A DNA stretch of 64,000 nt from Falsiruegeria mediterranea M17 (GTDB lineage Bacteria > Pseudomonadota > Alphaproteobacteria > Rhodobacterales > Rhodobacteraceae), in NCBI RefSeq assembly GCF_900302455.1, contig NZ_ONZG01000006.1:62001-126000 (forward strand). Direction: 5' to 3'. Positions within the stretch are counted from its first letter, which is position 1. Each line of letters begins with the position of its first letter. The notes under the pieces were generated by a model. That model had not been told where the DNA came from. It searched no databases and worked only from the letters and a program-made list of their open reading frames with translations. This document shows positions 50,296-60,100 of this stretch, piece by piece. The position numbers and the translations under genes are program-made.

Positions 50296-53200
50296 TTAGA
50301 GAGCGCTCTTTAGGTCCGTGTACTTAGCTTTGGCTTCTTTGACCGCCTGTTCGCGCACTGGCCCGTATCCACGAATCTCATCTGCTACGGACAGGATCGC
50401 CTGCCAAGCCTCAGTATCCTTTGCTTGGTCCAACAGCCCCTCGTACCACGCCAGTGTGTCGCGATGCATCTTGGCCTCGGAATGGTAGCCGAACGGGTTC
50501 AGAGGCGAATTGCGCATGCCCTTACCCTTGGCCAGCAGACCCAGAACCGACTGCATCCATGGCCCAAATGGGCGCTTTGCAGGGCGTCCGCGACCGTCCT
50601 TGCCAAAGTTCAGGATCGGCGGGGCCATGTGGTAATTGACCTTGAACTCCCCTTCGAAATTCTCGGCCAACTCATCAGCAAAGGCTTGCCCGGTCATCAG
50701 GCGGGCCACTTCGAACTCGTCTTTATAGGCCATCAGCTTGAACAGGTTGCGCGCGGCGATCTTGGTCAGGTCATCGGATGTTCGGGCGCGGAGTTGCTCA
50801 ATCCGGTTGGCGAAGCGCTGGGCGTAAGCAGTGTCTTGATAGTCGGTCAGGAACGCGGCGCGGCGCGCAATCACCTGATCCAGGGTTTCTGGCTGTTCCT
50901 CGGGCGTAATCATGTCCTTCAGGCGGGCCGGATCCGCAGCCATTGCACGACCGATAGCAAAGGCCAGCTTGTTCTTTTCGATGGCCACGCCGTTCAAAAG
51001 GATCGCTTGCGACAGGGATATCTGGTCAACCGGGACCAGCCCCTTTTGCCAGGCAAAGCCAAGCATCATCACATTGGCAAAAACCGCATCGCCCAGCACC
51101 TGTTCGGCCAGCGCATTTGCATCGAACCCGGCCACATTACCGGCACCCACGACCCGTGAAATCTCAGCCTCGCGGGCATCAACATTCAACTGTGCGTCAC
51201 GGCGCAGAACCAGATCGCCGGTTGGCATTTCTGCCCGGTTCAGCACAACCCGCGTGCCCGTGCGGTAATGCGCCGATGCCTTGGGGGCAGAGCTTACCAC
51301 CACGTCGCAGCCGATCACCGCATCCGCCGTGCCCAGATCTATCCGCACCTGGTTCAGTGCCTCGGGCACGGCACCCAGACGGATATAGCTGAGCACGGTG
51401 CCGAATTTCTGGGCAAAGCCGGTGAAGTCGAGCACCGAGCTGCCTTTGCCCTCAAGATGTGCAGCCATGGTGATCAGCGCACCGACGGTTACAACCCCAG
51501 TGCCGCCCACCCCCGTGACCAAAAGGTCAAAGGGAACGTCGAGTGGTGGAAGCTCGGGGGTGGGCAACCCGGCCTCGATGGTTTCCAGGTCCAGTGTCAC
51601 CGCGCGTTTGCGCCGGGTGGCGCCTTCGACAGTGACAAAGCTGGGGCAGAACCCTTCGAGGCACGAGAAATCCTTGTTGCAGGAACTGAGGTTGATCTTA
51701 CGCTTGCGGCCCAGGGGCGTTTCGCGCGGCTCAACGCTCAGGCAGTTGGACGCGACCGAACAATCGCCGCAGCCTTCGCAGACCAGATCGTTGATCCATG
51801 CAAACCGTTTGGGGTCATCCATCGTGCCGCGCTTTCGGCGGCGGCGCTTTTCGGTTGCGCACGTCTGTTCGTAGATCAGTACCGTGACGCCGGGAATATC
51901 GCGCAGCTCGCGCTGCACCTGATCCATCTCTTTTCGGTCATGGAATGAGGTGTTTGCAGGGAAATCAGCACGCGAGAATTTGTCGATGTCATCCGACACC
52001 AGCGCAATCCGCTCGACGCCTTCGGCGCGGCAGGTCTGAGCGATGCCATGAACACTCACTGGTCCATCCACTGGCTGACCGCCAGTCATCGCCACCGCAT
52101 CGTTGTAAAGGATCTTGTAAGTGATGTTGGTTTTGGCGGCGACGGCCTGACGGATTGCCAGCGAGCCCGAGTGATACCAGGTGCCTTCGCCGAGGTTCTG
52201 GAAAATATGCTTGCCGCCGTTGAACTTCGACGCAACGACATGCGGCACCCCTTCACCGCCCATCTGGGCATACCCCACGGTTTGGCGGTCCATCCACGAG
52301 GCCATGACGTGACACCCGATACCACTGGCTGCGGTGGAACCCTCGGGCACTTTGGTCGAGCTGTTGTGCGGGCAGCCCGAGCAGAAATACGGCGTGCGGG
52401 TGGCACCGGGCACGTTGATCAACTGCGGGGGCGTGTCAGTCAGTGCCTTGGCCTTGCCTGGCAGCCCCTCTTCTGGGAAAAACGCGTCCAGCCGCGCGGC
52501 GACGATGGGGGCCAGCATCAGTGGGCTCAGCTCTCCGGTCCAGGGGATCAGCGGCTCGCCGTGGCTGTCGTATTTGCCGACCATCTTGTGCGGTTTGTCA
52601 CCCGGCCAGTCATAGAAATACTCTTTGAACTGGCTTTCGATGATGCCGCGCTTTTCCTCGACCACCAGCACCTCGGCTTTGCCTTTCACAAAGCGCAGGG
52701 CGTTGCGGCGGGCGAGTGGCCAGACCATGCCGACCTTGTAGATGTCGATGCCCAATTCGCGGCATTTGCGCTCATCCAGCCCCAGCAGGCGCAGCGCCTC
52801 CATCAGGTCCAGATGGCCCTTGCCTGTGGTGACAAAGCCGAACTTGGCGTTCTCGATGTCATAGACGCGGTGGTCGATCGGGTTGGCTTCGGCAAAGGCC
52901 CGCACGGCGCGCAGCTTGTGTTGAATGCGTGTCTCGATTTCGGGCGAAGGCAGGTCAGCAGATCGCACATGCAACCCGCCCGCAGGCAGGTCGATCTGGG
53001 GCAGCTCAAATGTTCGATCAGTGTGCAGCTCGACCGAGCGCGCGCTTTCCACCGTCTCACTGATTGCCTTAAACCCGACCCAGGTGCCGGAAAACCGTGA
53101 CATTGCCAGCCCGTATTCGCCGTACTCCAGATACTCGTCGACCGACGCCGGGTTCAGAGTGGGCATGAACCAGGACATGAAGGCCACGTCGGATTGATGC

Positions 53201-53682
53201 GGCATCGAGCTGGAAACGCAACCGTGGTCATCGCCCGCTACCACCAGCACGCCGCCCTTGGGGGCCGAGCCATAGGCGTTGCCGTGTTTCAGCGCGTCAC
53301 CTGAGCGATCCACACCGGGGCCCTTGCCGTACCACATGGAAAACACGCCTTCGACCTCGCAATGTGGGTCCAACGTGGCCTGCTGCGCGCCCAGAACGGC
53401 CGTGGCGCCCAGATCCTCGTTCACAGCGGGCATGAATTTGATCTTGTCCTCGGTCAGCCGATCCCGCGCGCGCCACAACTCCAGATCCAACGCACCCAGC
53501 GGTGAACCCCGGTAGCCCGACACGAAACCGGCCGTGTTCAGCCCCGCTTCGCGATCGCGCCGGGCCTGGTCCATCATGATCCTCGCCAGAGCTTGGGTTC
53601 CAGTCAGGAAAACCCGTCCGGTGGTGTTGGTGTAGCGATCAGAGAGTTGATAAGGACGGAGGTTCGGTGCGTGCTGTGTCAT
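50296..53682 (-). CDS. Indolepyruvate ferredoxin oxidoreductase, fused alpha-beta form
   Basis: A 1128-residue fused enzyme. N-terminal TPP-binding/alpha domains (about 1-600) start LRPYQLSDRYTNTTGRVFLT and include a TPP core with GIGCHVMASWMDRQ and GGEGVPHVVASKFNGGKHIF. A ferredoxin-like segment near 637-680 has CEGCGDCSVASNC and further Cys (SSCNKDFSCLEGFCPS). The gamma-type domain begins at LVTGVGGTGVVTVGALITMA (about 720). It oxidatively decarboxylates aryl or branched 2-oxo acids from amino-acid breakdown to acyl-CoA. Fused forms are common in aerobic alphaproteobacteria. ATG 53682 preferred; no good ribosome site is visible. A divergent Lrp-type gene probably controls it. Confidence 0.93.
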   Translation of the reverse strand: MTQHAPNLRPYQLSDRYTNTTGRVFLTGTQALARIMMDQARRDREAGLNTAGFVSGYRGSPLGALDLELWRARDRLTEDKIKFMPAVNEDLGATAVLGAQQATLDPHCEVEGVFSMWYGKGPGVDRSGDALKHGNAYGSAPKGGVLVVAGDDHGCVSSSMPHQSDVAFMSWFMPTLNPASVDEYLEYGEYGLAMSRFSGTWVGFKAISETVESARSVELHTDRTFELPQIDLPAGGLHVRSADLPSPEIETRIQHKLRAVRAFAEANPIDHRVYDIENAKFGFVTTGKGHLDLMEALRLLGLDERKCRELGIDIYKVGMVWPLARRNALRFVKGKAEVLVVEEKRGIIESQFKEYFYDWPGDKPHKMVGKYDSHGEPLIPWTGELSPLMLAPIVAARLDAFFPEEGLPGKAKALTDTPPQLINVPGATRTPYFCSGCPHNSSTKVPEGSTAASGIGCHVMASWMDRQTVGYAQMGGEGVPHVVASKFNGGKHIFQNLGEGTWYHSGSLAIRQAVAAKTNITYKILYNDAVAMTGGQPVDGPVSVHGIAQTCRAEGVERIALVSDDIDKFSRADFPANTSFHDRKEMDQVQRELRDIPGVTVLIYEQTCATEKRRRRKRGTMDDPKRFAWINDLVCEGCGDCSVASNCLSVEPRETPLGRKRKINLSSCNKDFSCLEGFCPSFVTVEGATRRKRAVTLDLETIEAGLPTPELPPLDVPFDLLVTGVGGTGVVTVGALITMAAHLEGKGSSVLDFTGFAQKFGTVLSYIRLGAVPEALNQVRIDLGTADAVIGCDVVVSSAPKASAHYRTGTRVVLNRAEMPTGDLVLRRDAQLNVDAREAEISRVVGAGNVAGFDANALAEQVLGDAVFANVMMLGFAWQKGLVPVDQISLSQAILLNGVAIEKNKLAFAIGRAMAADPARLKDMITPEEQPETLDQVIARRAAFLTDYQDTAYAQRFANRIEQLRARTSDDLTKIAARNLFKLMAYKDEFEVARLMTGQAFADELAENFEGEFKVNYHMAPPILNFGKDGRGRPAKRPFGPWMQSVLGLLAKGKGMRNSPLNPFGYHSEAKMHRDTLAWYEGLLDQAKDTEAWQAILSVADEIRGYGPVREQAVKEAKAKYTDLKSAL
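50300..50309. terminator. 10-bp palindrome at the 50293/50296 convergent junction
   Basis: AGAGCGCTCT lies within the last codons of the indolepyruvate gene, 7 bp past the stop of the opposing gene. It is loop-less, so it would form only a short hairpin. Listed because every convergent pair of clear genes here except phnN/DUF1045 has such a structure. Confidence 0.3.
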
Positions 53683-53781
53683 GGCTGGCAAACAATCGTT
53701 GTTGGCGTGGGTCTGAACAATTTGCCTTGTTTTCGGTGGAATAGGTTTTCAATTTTCGCGGTGAGTGACAAAAATTTGGTT

Positions 53782-53791
53782 TGGTCAACCA
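53782..53791. promoter_or_regulatory. Candidate Lrp-type site in the divergent spacer
   Basis: TGGTCAACCA, a 4+2+4 inverted repeat, overlaps TGGTT-N5-AACCA (53777-53791). The 132-bp spacer is AT-rich and holds the promoters of both divergent genes. Lrp/AsnC proteins usually bind such sites next to their own gene and a target transcribed away from it. Confidence 0.3.
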
Positions 53792-53814
53792 GTGTATTGC
53801 GATAATTCGGATAA

Positions 53815-54288
53815 ATGAACCAGAATCTCCAATTCGATGACCGCGACCGAAAAATCCTGCGCTTGTTGGAAAAGGACAGTCGGATTTCCAATGCTGACCT
53901 GGCGGATTCCGTAGGGATGTCGACTTCGGCCCTTTGGCGGCGGGTGCGCGCACTGGAAGAGGCTGGCGTGATCGAGCGGTATGGGATCGTGGTGAATCCC
54001 AAAGCGATGGGATTCGGGTTTCAGGCCATCGTCCACGTACAGTTGACCCGTCATGACCCTGAAAAAATCGTGGATTTCATCCGTGCTGTTGGGCACGCGT
54101 CAGAGGTGCAGGAGTGTTTTGCGACGACCGGTCAATCCGACTATCACCTGAGGGTGATCTGCGTGGACCTGGATCACTACAACCGCTTCCTCGAGGATTT
54201 TCTGTTTCGACTGCCAGCCGTGGCCAGTGCGCAAACCAATGTGGTGTTGCGCACGATCAAGGACCACGGTCCGGTCGCGCCTGCCTGA
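53815..54288 (+). CDS. Lrp/AsnC-family transcriptional regulator
   Basis: A 157-residue regulator. The N-terminal winged helix (about 6-55) has DRKILRLLEKDSRISNADLA and DSVGMSTSALWRRVRALEEA with the recognition helix in STSALWRRVR. The C-terminal RAM domain (about 70-150) has QAIVHVQLTRHDPEKIVDFI and the strand DYHLRVICVDLDHY that binds amino acids. It is divergent from the fused indolepyruvate ferredoxin oxidoreductase, and by gene position most likely adjusts that gene to aromatic or branched amino-acid supply. Confidence 0.93.
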   Translation: MNQNLQFDDRDRKILRLLEKDSRISNADLADSVGMSTSALWRRVRALEEAGVIERYGIVVNPKAMGFGFQAIVHVQLTRHDPEKIVDFIRAVGHASEVQECFATTGQSDYHLRVICVDLDHYNRFLEDFLFRLPAVASAQTNVVLRTIKDHGPVAPA

Positions 54289-54298
54289 AGGCGTGATG

Positions 54299-54314
54299 CG
54301 GGTCAAGCGACCCG
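54299..54314. terminator. Hairpin at the Lrp/lipoprotein convergent junction
   Basis: CGGGTC (54299-54304), loop AAGC, GACCCG (54309-54314), 11 bp after the Lrp stop. Small but perfect; no T-tract. Confidence 0.45.
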
Positions 54315-54319
54315 ATTGA

Positions 54320-54514
54320 TCAGCATTCGAACCATACTTTGGACGGTTCGGTCGGAACCTCTGTCAGGAATGTTGCACTGGAACAGGTGCCTTGCGCGGC
54401 CTGTGTGGCGGACGCATTGACGGGACCGGATTGAACCCTGGGCAACGCACTGGTTTGATATGAACAGGCGGAAACGGCAAACACCGCGATGATAGCTGAA
54501 ATTCGAATGAGCAA
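54320..54514 (-). CDS. Small lipoprotein (64 aa)
   Basis: A short secreted protein. The first residues LIRISAIIAVFAVSAC form a lipoprotein signal peptide with the lipobox VSAC and Cys at about 17; the mature part is about 48 residues, Ser/Thr/Ala-rich, with a further Cys at CSSATFL and WFEC at the end. That pattern suggests one disulfide in an envelope-anchored peptide. The start is TTG 54514, with GAGGGGG 5 nt upstream. Longer in-frame extensions would lose the signal peptide. Family is not recognised. Confidence 0.65.
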   Translation of the reverse strand: MLIRISAIIAVFAVSACSYQTSALPRVQSGPVNASATQAAQGTCSSATFLTEVPTEPSKVWFEC

Positions 54515-54635
54515 CGCAACCCCCTCTTGGAAACAAGACCTGGGGAAAGGCTAGCCATCTGCCCGACGCCTTGCAACGTTCAGCATTAACCAAGGGTTCC
54601 GATTGGGCTTAAAGACGGCGACAATTTCAACATCC

Positions 54636-54665
54636 TTGACGTATTGCGGTCTATGCGGCGACAAT
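54636..54665 (+). promoter_or_regulatory. Candidate promoter of the FecR-PKD-cyclase cluster
   Basis: TTGACG (54636-54641), 18 bp, GACAAT (54660-54665), 118 bp before the first gene. A hairpin GCTCGAGACA / TGTCTCGGGC (54681-54710, 10-nt loop, one G-U) would form in the leader. Sequence match to consensus is moderate. Confidence 0.35.
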
Positions 54666-54783
54666 CAGAGCATGGTTAATGCTCGAGACACGCTATTTCT
54701 TGTCTCGGGCAGGTGTCTTGGAAAGAATATTGTAGACTTTTTATTCAAAGACTTCGGTTTGGCTGGCTGTGGGAGCAAGCACA

Positions 54784-57105
54784 ATGAAGTTCCGATTGAC
54801 GAAAGCGTTGACGATTTGTCTTGGTGCTTGCCTTGGGACAGGCGCGGCACTGGCGGAATCCGACCCTTTGGATGCGCCGTTGCAGATCGTGGAGTTCAAG
54901 CAAGGTGATACCCTGCGCGGCGTTGTTGGAGAACACCTCCGTGACCCGGATCTTTGGCCTGCGGTTCTGAAACTCAACAACATCGGTTCTTCTGCTGACC
55001 TGGTGCCGGGCACCCAGTTGCGTCTGCCCGTGCGCCAAGTGGCAACAGCGGATGCTGCGCTGTTGTCTTCACTGCAGGCGATCCAAAAGGCCAACGCTGA
55101 GGGCGCGCGTATTTTTGCTCCGGACGAAATCGGGCAGGCGATCCAAAGCCGGGACGAGGCGGTAACCTCGCGCGAGGTTGGCGAATGGCGCGAAGTGGTG
55201 AATTATGCGGGGGTTGCCCGCGACTTCGCTCGCGAAGCGCTGGATATCTCGATTGCTCAACGGGATCGTTCCGCCGAAGCTGTGGTGTCCGATGTCCAAG
55301 GCGACGTCGAAGGGCGCGCGCCGGTCGAACCCAGCTGGTCGGATCGCAATCGCAATGACATCCTTGTCGAGTTTGAACGCATTCGGACGTTGTCCGCCAG
55401 CACGACACAAGTCACGTTCCGCGACCTGAGCCGTTTGCGATTGAACCCGAATTCCAATGCCACCATCCAACGGATGCGCTCGGATCCTCTGACCGGGGGC
55501 GAGGTGACCAAAGTGTCATTGGCCGAAGGGGATTTCTATGCTCTTTTGAACCAGCTGTCCGACAAAACCACGTTCGAGATCGACGTGCCGGGGATCGAAA
55601 CCACCACTAATTCGGCCGATTTCTGGATCAAGAACGATCAAAGTGGCGCGCGCTTTGTGAACTATGACACGCCCGGCCTTGAGATCGAGCGTGACGGCCA
55701 GACCTTTGAACTGGGCGAGAATGAGGGTGTGGTGATCGCGGGAACGGGTGCCCAACGGGCCGAAGTGCTGACCAGCCCGCTGTTGAACCTGCCGGGAGTG
55801 GGGGAGATCCTTTATTCTGAATCTGCGAGCCTGAGTTGGGAAGTCTTCTCTGGCGCCGAGGCCTATTGGCTTGAGGTGGCCAGCGATCCCGGGTTCAACC
55901 AGATGCAGATCTCGGAATGGGGTATCCGTGATACCGCCTTTGCCGCCACCGGGTTGAAACCGGCGCGGTATCACTGGCGGGTCGCGGCGCTCGATAAGCT
56001 GGGCCTGCCCGGCGAGTGGAGCACACCGCGTGACTTTACCCTGCGGATCGACAACACGCCGCCCTTCCTGACACTGATGTCCCCTGCGGCTGGCACCATC
56101 GCAACCAAGCCGCGGATCGAGGTGTTGGGCGCAACCGAGCTTGAGGCGACGCTGACGCTGGATGGCAAGCCGCTCAAGGTCGATGGGGACGGCAGCTTTG
56201 TGGCAGACGTGGATCTGACACCTGGCGAGAACGTCATCGAAGTCGTCGCGATTGATCTGGCGGGCAACACCAGTCGCCGCAGCCAATCCGTGATCTATCG
56301 TCCCTCGGCCGAGGTCGAGATCGCGCTGTCGGATCAGATCGCCCGGGTGGATCAGGCGCTGGCCTCGCGTACGGATCAGCTTTCTGTATCGGCCAGCACG
56401 ACAGCAGAACCGGGGGCCGCTGTACTGGTGCGCGATGCATCGGATACCGTTGTGGTTCAAACACAAGTCGGCGCTGCCGGTTCCATCGGGTTCACCGTTC
56501 CGGTGGACGAGGCCGCACGCGAATTTACGATCCAGATTCTGGCGCCTGGTGGCGCAGTCGAAGGGGCGCTGCGGTTTGCTGCGATTCGCGATCAGATCGC
56601 GCCTGAAATTACGCTGGACCTGCCGCCGCCGCGCGCAACCTCGGACGATGTGTTGTCTGTGACCGGGGCGGTCGGGGACGCGGTGCGATTGACACTCAAT
56701 GGAACGGACCTGCCTGTCCAGGATGGGCGCTTTGACCTGACCGTGACGCTTGCGCCGGGGCCAAACGCCTTTGAACTGGTGGCGGTGGATGCCGTGGGCA
56801 ATGTCAGCGTCACGCGCCTGAATACGTTGCTGGACGTGGACCCGCCCGAGGTTCTGAGCGTCGAGCTGGGACGTCCGCAAGGCGATACCGGCCCGATCGA
56901 GATCGACGTGCAGGCCCGCGATGCATCCGGCCTGCGACAGGCGGCACCATTTGTCATCAGCGTCGATGGGGTCGAGATCGAGGGATTTTTGCGCTGCGAC
57001 AGTGTCAGCGGATTGTGCCGGGCGGTTCTGCCGCCCGAGACCGGCGAACTGGAGCTGGTTGAACTGATCATCGAAGATTACGCGGGGAACACCGCCTTCG
57101 AATAA
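54784..57105 (+). CDS. Secreted LysM/FecR/Ig-like multidomain protein
   Basis: A 773-residue envelope protein. A Sec signal peptide (cleavage after GAALA, about residue 23) is followed by a LysM-like segment at 33-80 (KQGDTLRGVVGEHL, then LVPGTQLRLPV). A FecR-like beta domain lies at about 190-300 (TTQVTFRDLSRLRL, VSLAEGDFYALLNQ). An FN3/Ig-like stretch (YWLEVASDPGF, YHWRVAALDKLGLPGEWS) follows, then four or more Ig-like beta units with paired ENVIEVVAIDLAGN, NAFELVAVDAVGN and NTAFE endings. ATG 54784 has GGGAG 8 nt upstream; GTG 54769 is less likely. Peptidoglycan contact by LysM is inference. The next gene follows at 66 bp. Confidence 0.85.
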   Translation: MKFRLTKALTICLGACLGTGAALAESDPLDAPLQIVEFKQGDTLRGVVGEHLRDPDLWPAVLKLNNIGSSADLVPGTQLRLPVRQVATADAALLSSLQAIQKANAEGARIFAPDEIGQAIQSRDEAVTSREVGEWREVVNYAGVARDFAREALDISIAQRDRSAEAVVSDVQGDVEGRAPVEPSWSDRNRNDILVEFERIRTLSASTTQVTFRDLSRLRLNPNSNATIQRMRSDPLTGGEVTKVSLAEGDFYALLNQLSDKTTFEIDVPGIETTTNSADFWIKNDQSGARFVNYDTPGLEIERDGQTFELGENEGVVIAGTGAQRAEVLTSPLLNLPGVGEILYSESASLSWEVFSGAEAYWLEVASDPGFNQMQISEWGIRDTAFAATGLKPARYHWRVAALDKLGLPGEWSTPRDFTLRIDNTPPFLTLMSPAAGTIATKPRIEVLGATELEATLTLDGKPLKVDGDGSFVADVDLTPGENVIEVVAIDLAGNTSRRSQSVIYRPSAEVEIALSDQIARVDQALASRTDQLSVSASTTAEPGAAVLVRDASDTVVVQTQVGAAGSIGFTVPVDEAAREFTIQILAPGGAVEGALRFAAIRDQIAPEITLDLPPPRATSDDVLSVTGAVGDAVRLTLNGTDLPVQDGRFDLTVTLAPGPNAFELVAVDAVGNVSVTRLNTLLDVDPPEVLSVELGRPQGDTGPIEIDVQARDASGLRQAAPFVISVDGVEIEGFLRCDSVSGLCRAVLPPETGELELVELIIEDYAGNTAFE

Positions 57106-57170
57106 CCAATGACCTGACCGGTGTGGGGGCATCGTTTGGGTTCAGAAGGAACGGCAGAGGGGAACGGAAC

Positions 57171-60100
57171 ATGTGGTGGAGGAAAGGCTGCGCGGCTGCC
57201 GCGCTGGCTATGATTTTGTCGCCCATTCCACTTGTGGCACAAGTTGCGACGGTATCGGATGGTTTGCTTGTGGTCTATGGCCCTCAGGCCCCCTCCCGCG
57301 AAGGGGATGTCGACCGGCGCGAGCAGATATTCTTCAGCATTCCGGCCGATCTGAAAGACCGTGTTTATGTGCGGATTTTCGATCCCGAAATTGGTGGCGA
57401 CAATGATTTTACCCATGGCGGACCGGGCGACTCGGAAACCACGTTTCGTGTGTTTGGCGGGGCTGGGGCCTATACCGAAGCCGACCGGCCCGAACCCGTT
57501 GCTGACGGTGCGCGCGAGCCGCGTTTGATCCCCTATGACCCGGTCACACAACCTGGCGAGTTGATCCGGGAAAAGGCCTGGGGTGCGGATCGCGCCACCG
57601 ATGGTCGGTGGGTCAGTCTGGGCGCGTTGCGTGCGCGTCAGGGAGAGATCGTGGAGGGCCGCGCCTATTTCCGCATCGACGTGCAGGGCAGCAAGGGCAA
57701 TGACGGCAACGGCTATACTCTGGGTGTCAGCCTGTCCCGCGACCGCGCCCGCGCGCCTCAAGGCCTCGAGATTTTTTCCTATCGTCCAACAGTGCGCTGG
57801 TCTGCAGGCACGACCGCAACGCAGGTGTGGTTCACACGTAAGACGGACGGACCGTTTCAAGTCCAGAGCTTTGACGGTGCAAATGGCACATTGGCGCTGG
57901 TGACCGACTATGGCGATCTGGGTTTGCGTATATCCGGTCAAAATTTCTGGACCTCGGACACGGTTGACACGGATGAGACCAATCTGGCGATCAGCCTGCT
58001 GGGCGGGTTCGAGACGCCCAATGACGTCACTTTGGCTGTTTTTGACGCGGCTGGCGATCCGGTGCCGCTGGACATGCCGCCAAAACTGGCGCCTGAACCA
58101 TCGCGTCCTACGGCCGTAGGAACCGGCCGACCCTTGGCCGATTGTCGTTCGGTCGCATTCGATGGCAGTCAGTCTATCGGCTTGACGCCCTTGGGGTACG
58201 CTTGGGATTTTGGCGACGGAAACACATCGACCGAACCCGTGGTGGCGCATCGCTATGCCGATCCGGGCCGATACATTGCGCGCCTGCGCGTCCTTGATCC
58301 CGGCACTCGCCCCGGTCGCGGGGATGAGGTCACGGTGCCTGTTCACGTCCGCAATGCACCCGTCGCGGTGCCTGGAACGGATATCGTCGTGGCCCCTGGC
58401 CAGACGGTGGAGTTTGACGGATCAAATTCGCAACCTTCGGACAGTCCGATCACCGGCTACGGCTGGACCTTTGGCGATGGTGGCAAGGCCGAAGGCGCCA
58501 GGACCGCCTATGTCTATAAAACCCCGGGCCAGTACCGCGCCGTACTGCGCGTCAGGGATGACAGCGTCCACCCCTGTGACGTGGGTCTTGCGACCCGCCG
58601 GGTGGTTGTGAATTTTGCCCCGGTCGCCGAGGCCGGAACGGATCAGAGCGCCATCGTCGGCCAGACCGTGATCGTCTCGGCCGGGGCCAGCTATGATGTG
58701 GACGGGCTGCTCAATACCTATCGTTGGTCCATGGGTGACGGAACAGTCCTGGAGGGTGAAACCGTCACCCATCAGTACCAAGAAAGCGGATCCTATCAGG
58801 TGTTGCTCACCGTCATCGACGACAGCGGCGTGGCCAATAACCTGGCCACTGACGGCATGCGAATTGAGGTCAACGCGCCGCCCGAACCCACCTTCACAAT
58901 TCCTGATCGTCCCGTGTCCGTTTCAGAACTGGCGATGCTGGATGGGTCAGCCTCTTCGGACGCAGACGGGCAAATCCTGTCCTACATCTGGGACTTTGGC
59001 GATGGCGCCATGGGCGAGGGGCCTGCAGTCGACTATGCTTGGACCCGCGCGGGCGAATACACCGTTACTCTGACGGTCGAGGATGACAGCGGCACCGCAT
59101 CTGCGCTTCAGTCCTTTTCCCGTATCATCCGTGTGGATGCAGCCCCGGTGGCGGATGCGGGCCCCGATCAGTTCGTGACCGCCAGTGAGGTCTCTTTCTC
59201 GGGCGGCGGTTCGGTCGACCCGGACGGTGCGGTGACAGAATGGCTCTGGGACTTTGGCGATGGCGGAACAGCGTCTGGCCAGAACGTCAAACACGCCTAT
59301 CTGCGACCCGGTACGTATGAGGTTGCTCTCACGGTCCGTGACGACAGTGGCGCGCCGCTCAACACCGACCGGGCCACGATGCAGGTCACCGTCAATGCCA
59401 CGCCAATCGCCGACGCAGGCCCGCCACAAGTGGTGGCCCCGGGGGAAGAGTTTGTGGTTTCGGGCCGCGCCTCGGTCGACCCGGATGGCGAGGTGGCAGA
59501 CTACATCTGGACCTTCCCGGATGGGCAAACCGTCCGCGGGTTGCGCGCGGCGCACACGATCAACGAACCGGGCCTGTACCGAATTGGCCTGATGGTGCGG
59601 GACAATTTCCAGGGCGGCGCGGCCGAGGATGAATCCGAAGTTTTCATCACCGTAAACGCCCCACCCGTGGCCGTTGCAGGCGCCGATCGCCTGATCGCAC
59701 CGGGGGATACGCTGCAATTCGATGCAGGCCAAAGCTTTGACAGTGATGGCCAAGTGACCAACTTCCGGTGGGAGTTCGACGATTTGGGCGATCCGCTTGA
59801 GGCGCGCACCGTTGAGCGCCATTATCCCACGCCCGGTGTCTGGTCGGCGCAGTTGGTCGTGACCGACAACAGCGGAGTTCTGAACAGCACCGCTGCCGAC
59901 GACATGACGATCCGCGTCAACCACCCACCCGTAGCCGAGGCAGGGCCGGATATCGACACCGACAAGCTGTATGTCGCCTTTGATGCCTCGCAGTCCAAGG
60001 ACGCAGACGGTGATGCGCTGATGTATGAATGGGACTTTGGCGATGGCTCTCCGGCGGCCTATGGCACACAGGTGACCCATGTATACCCGCGTTCAGGCGT

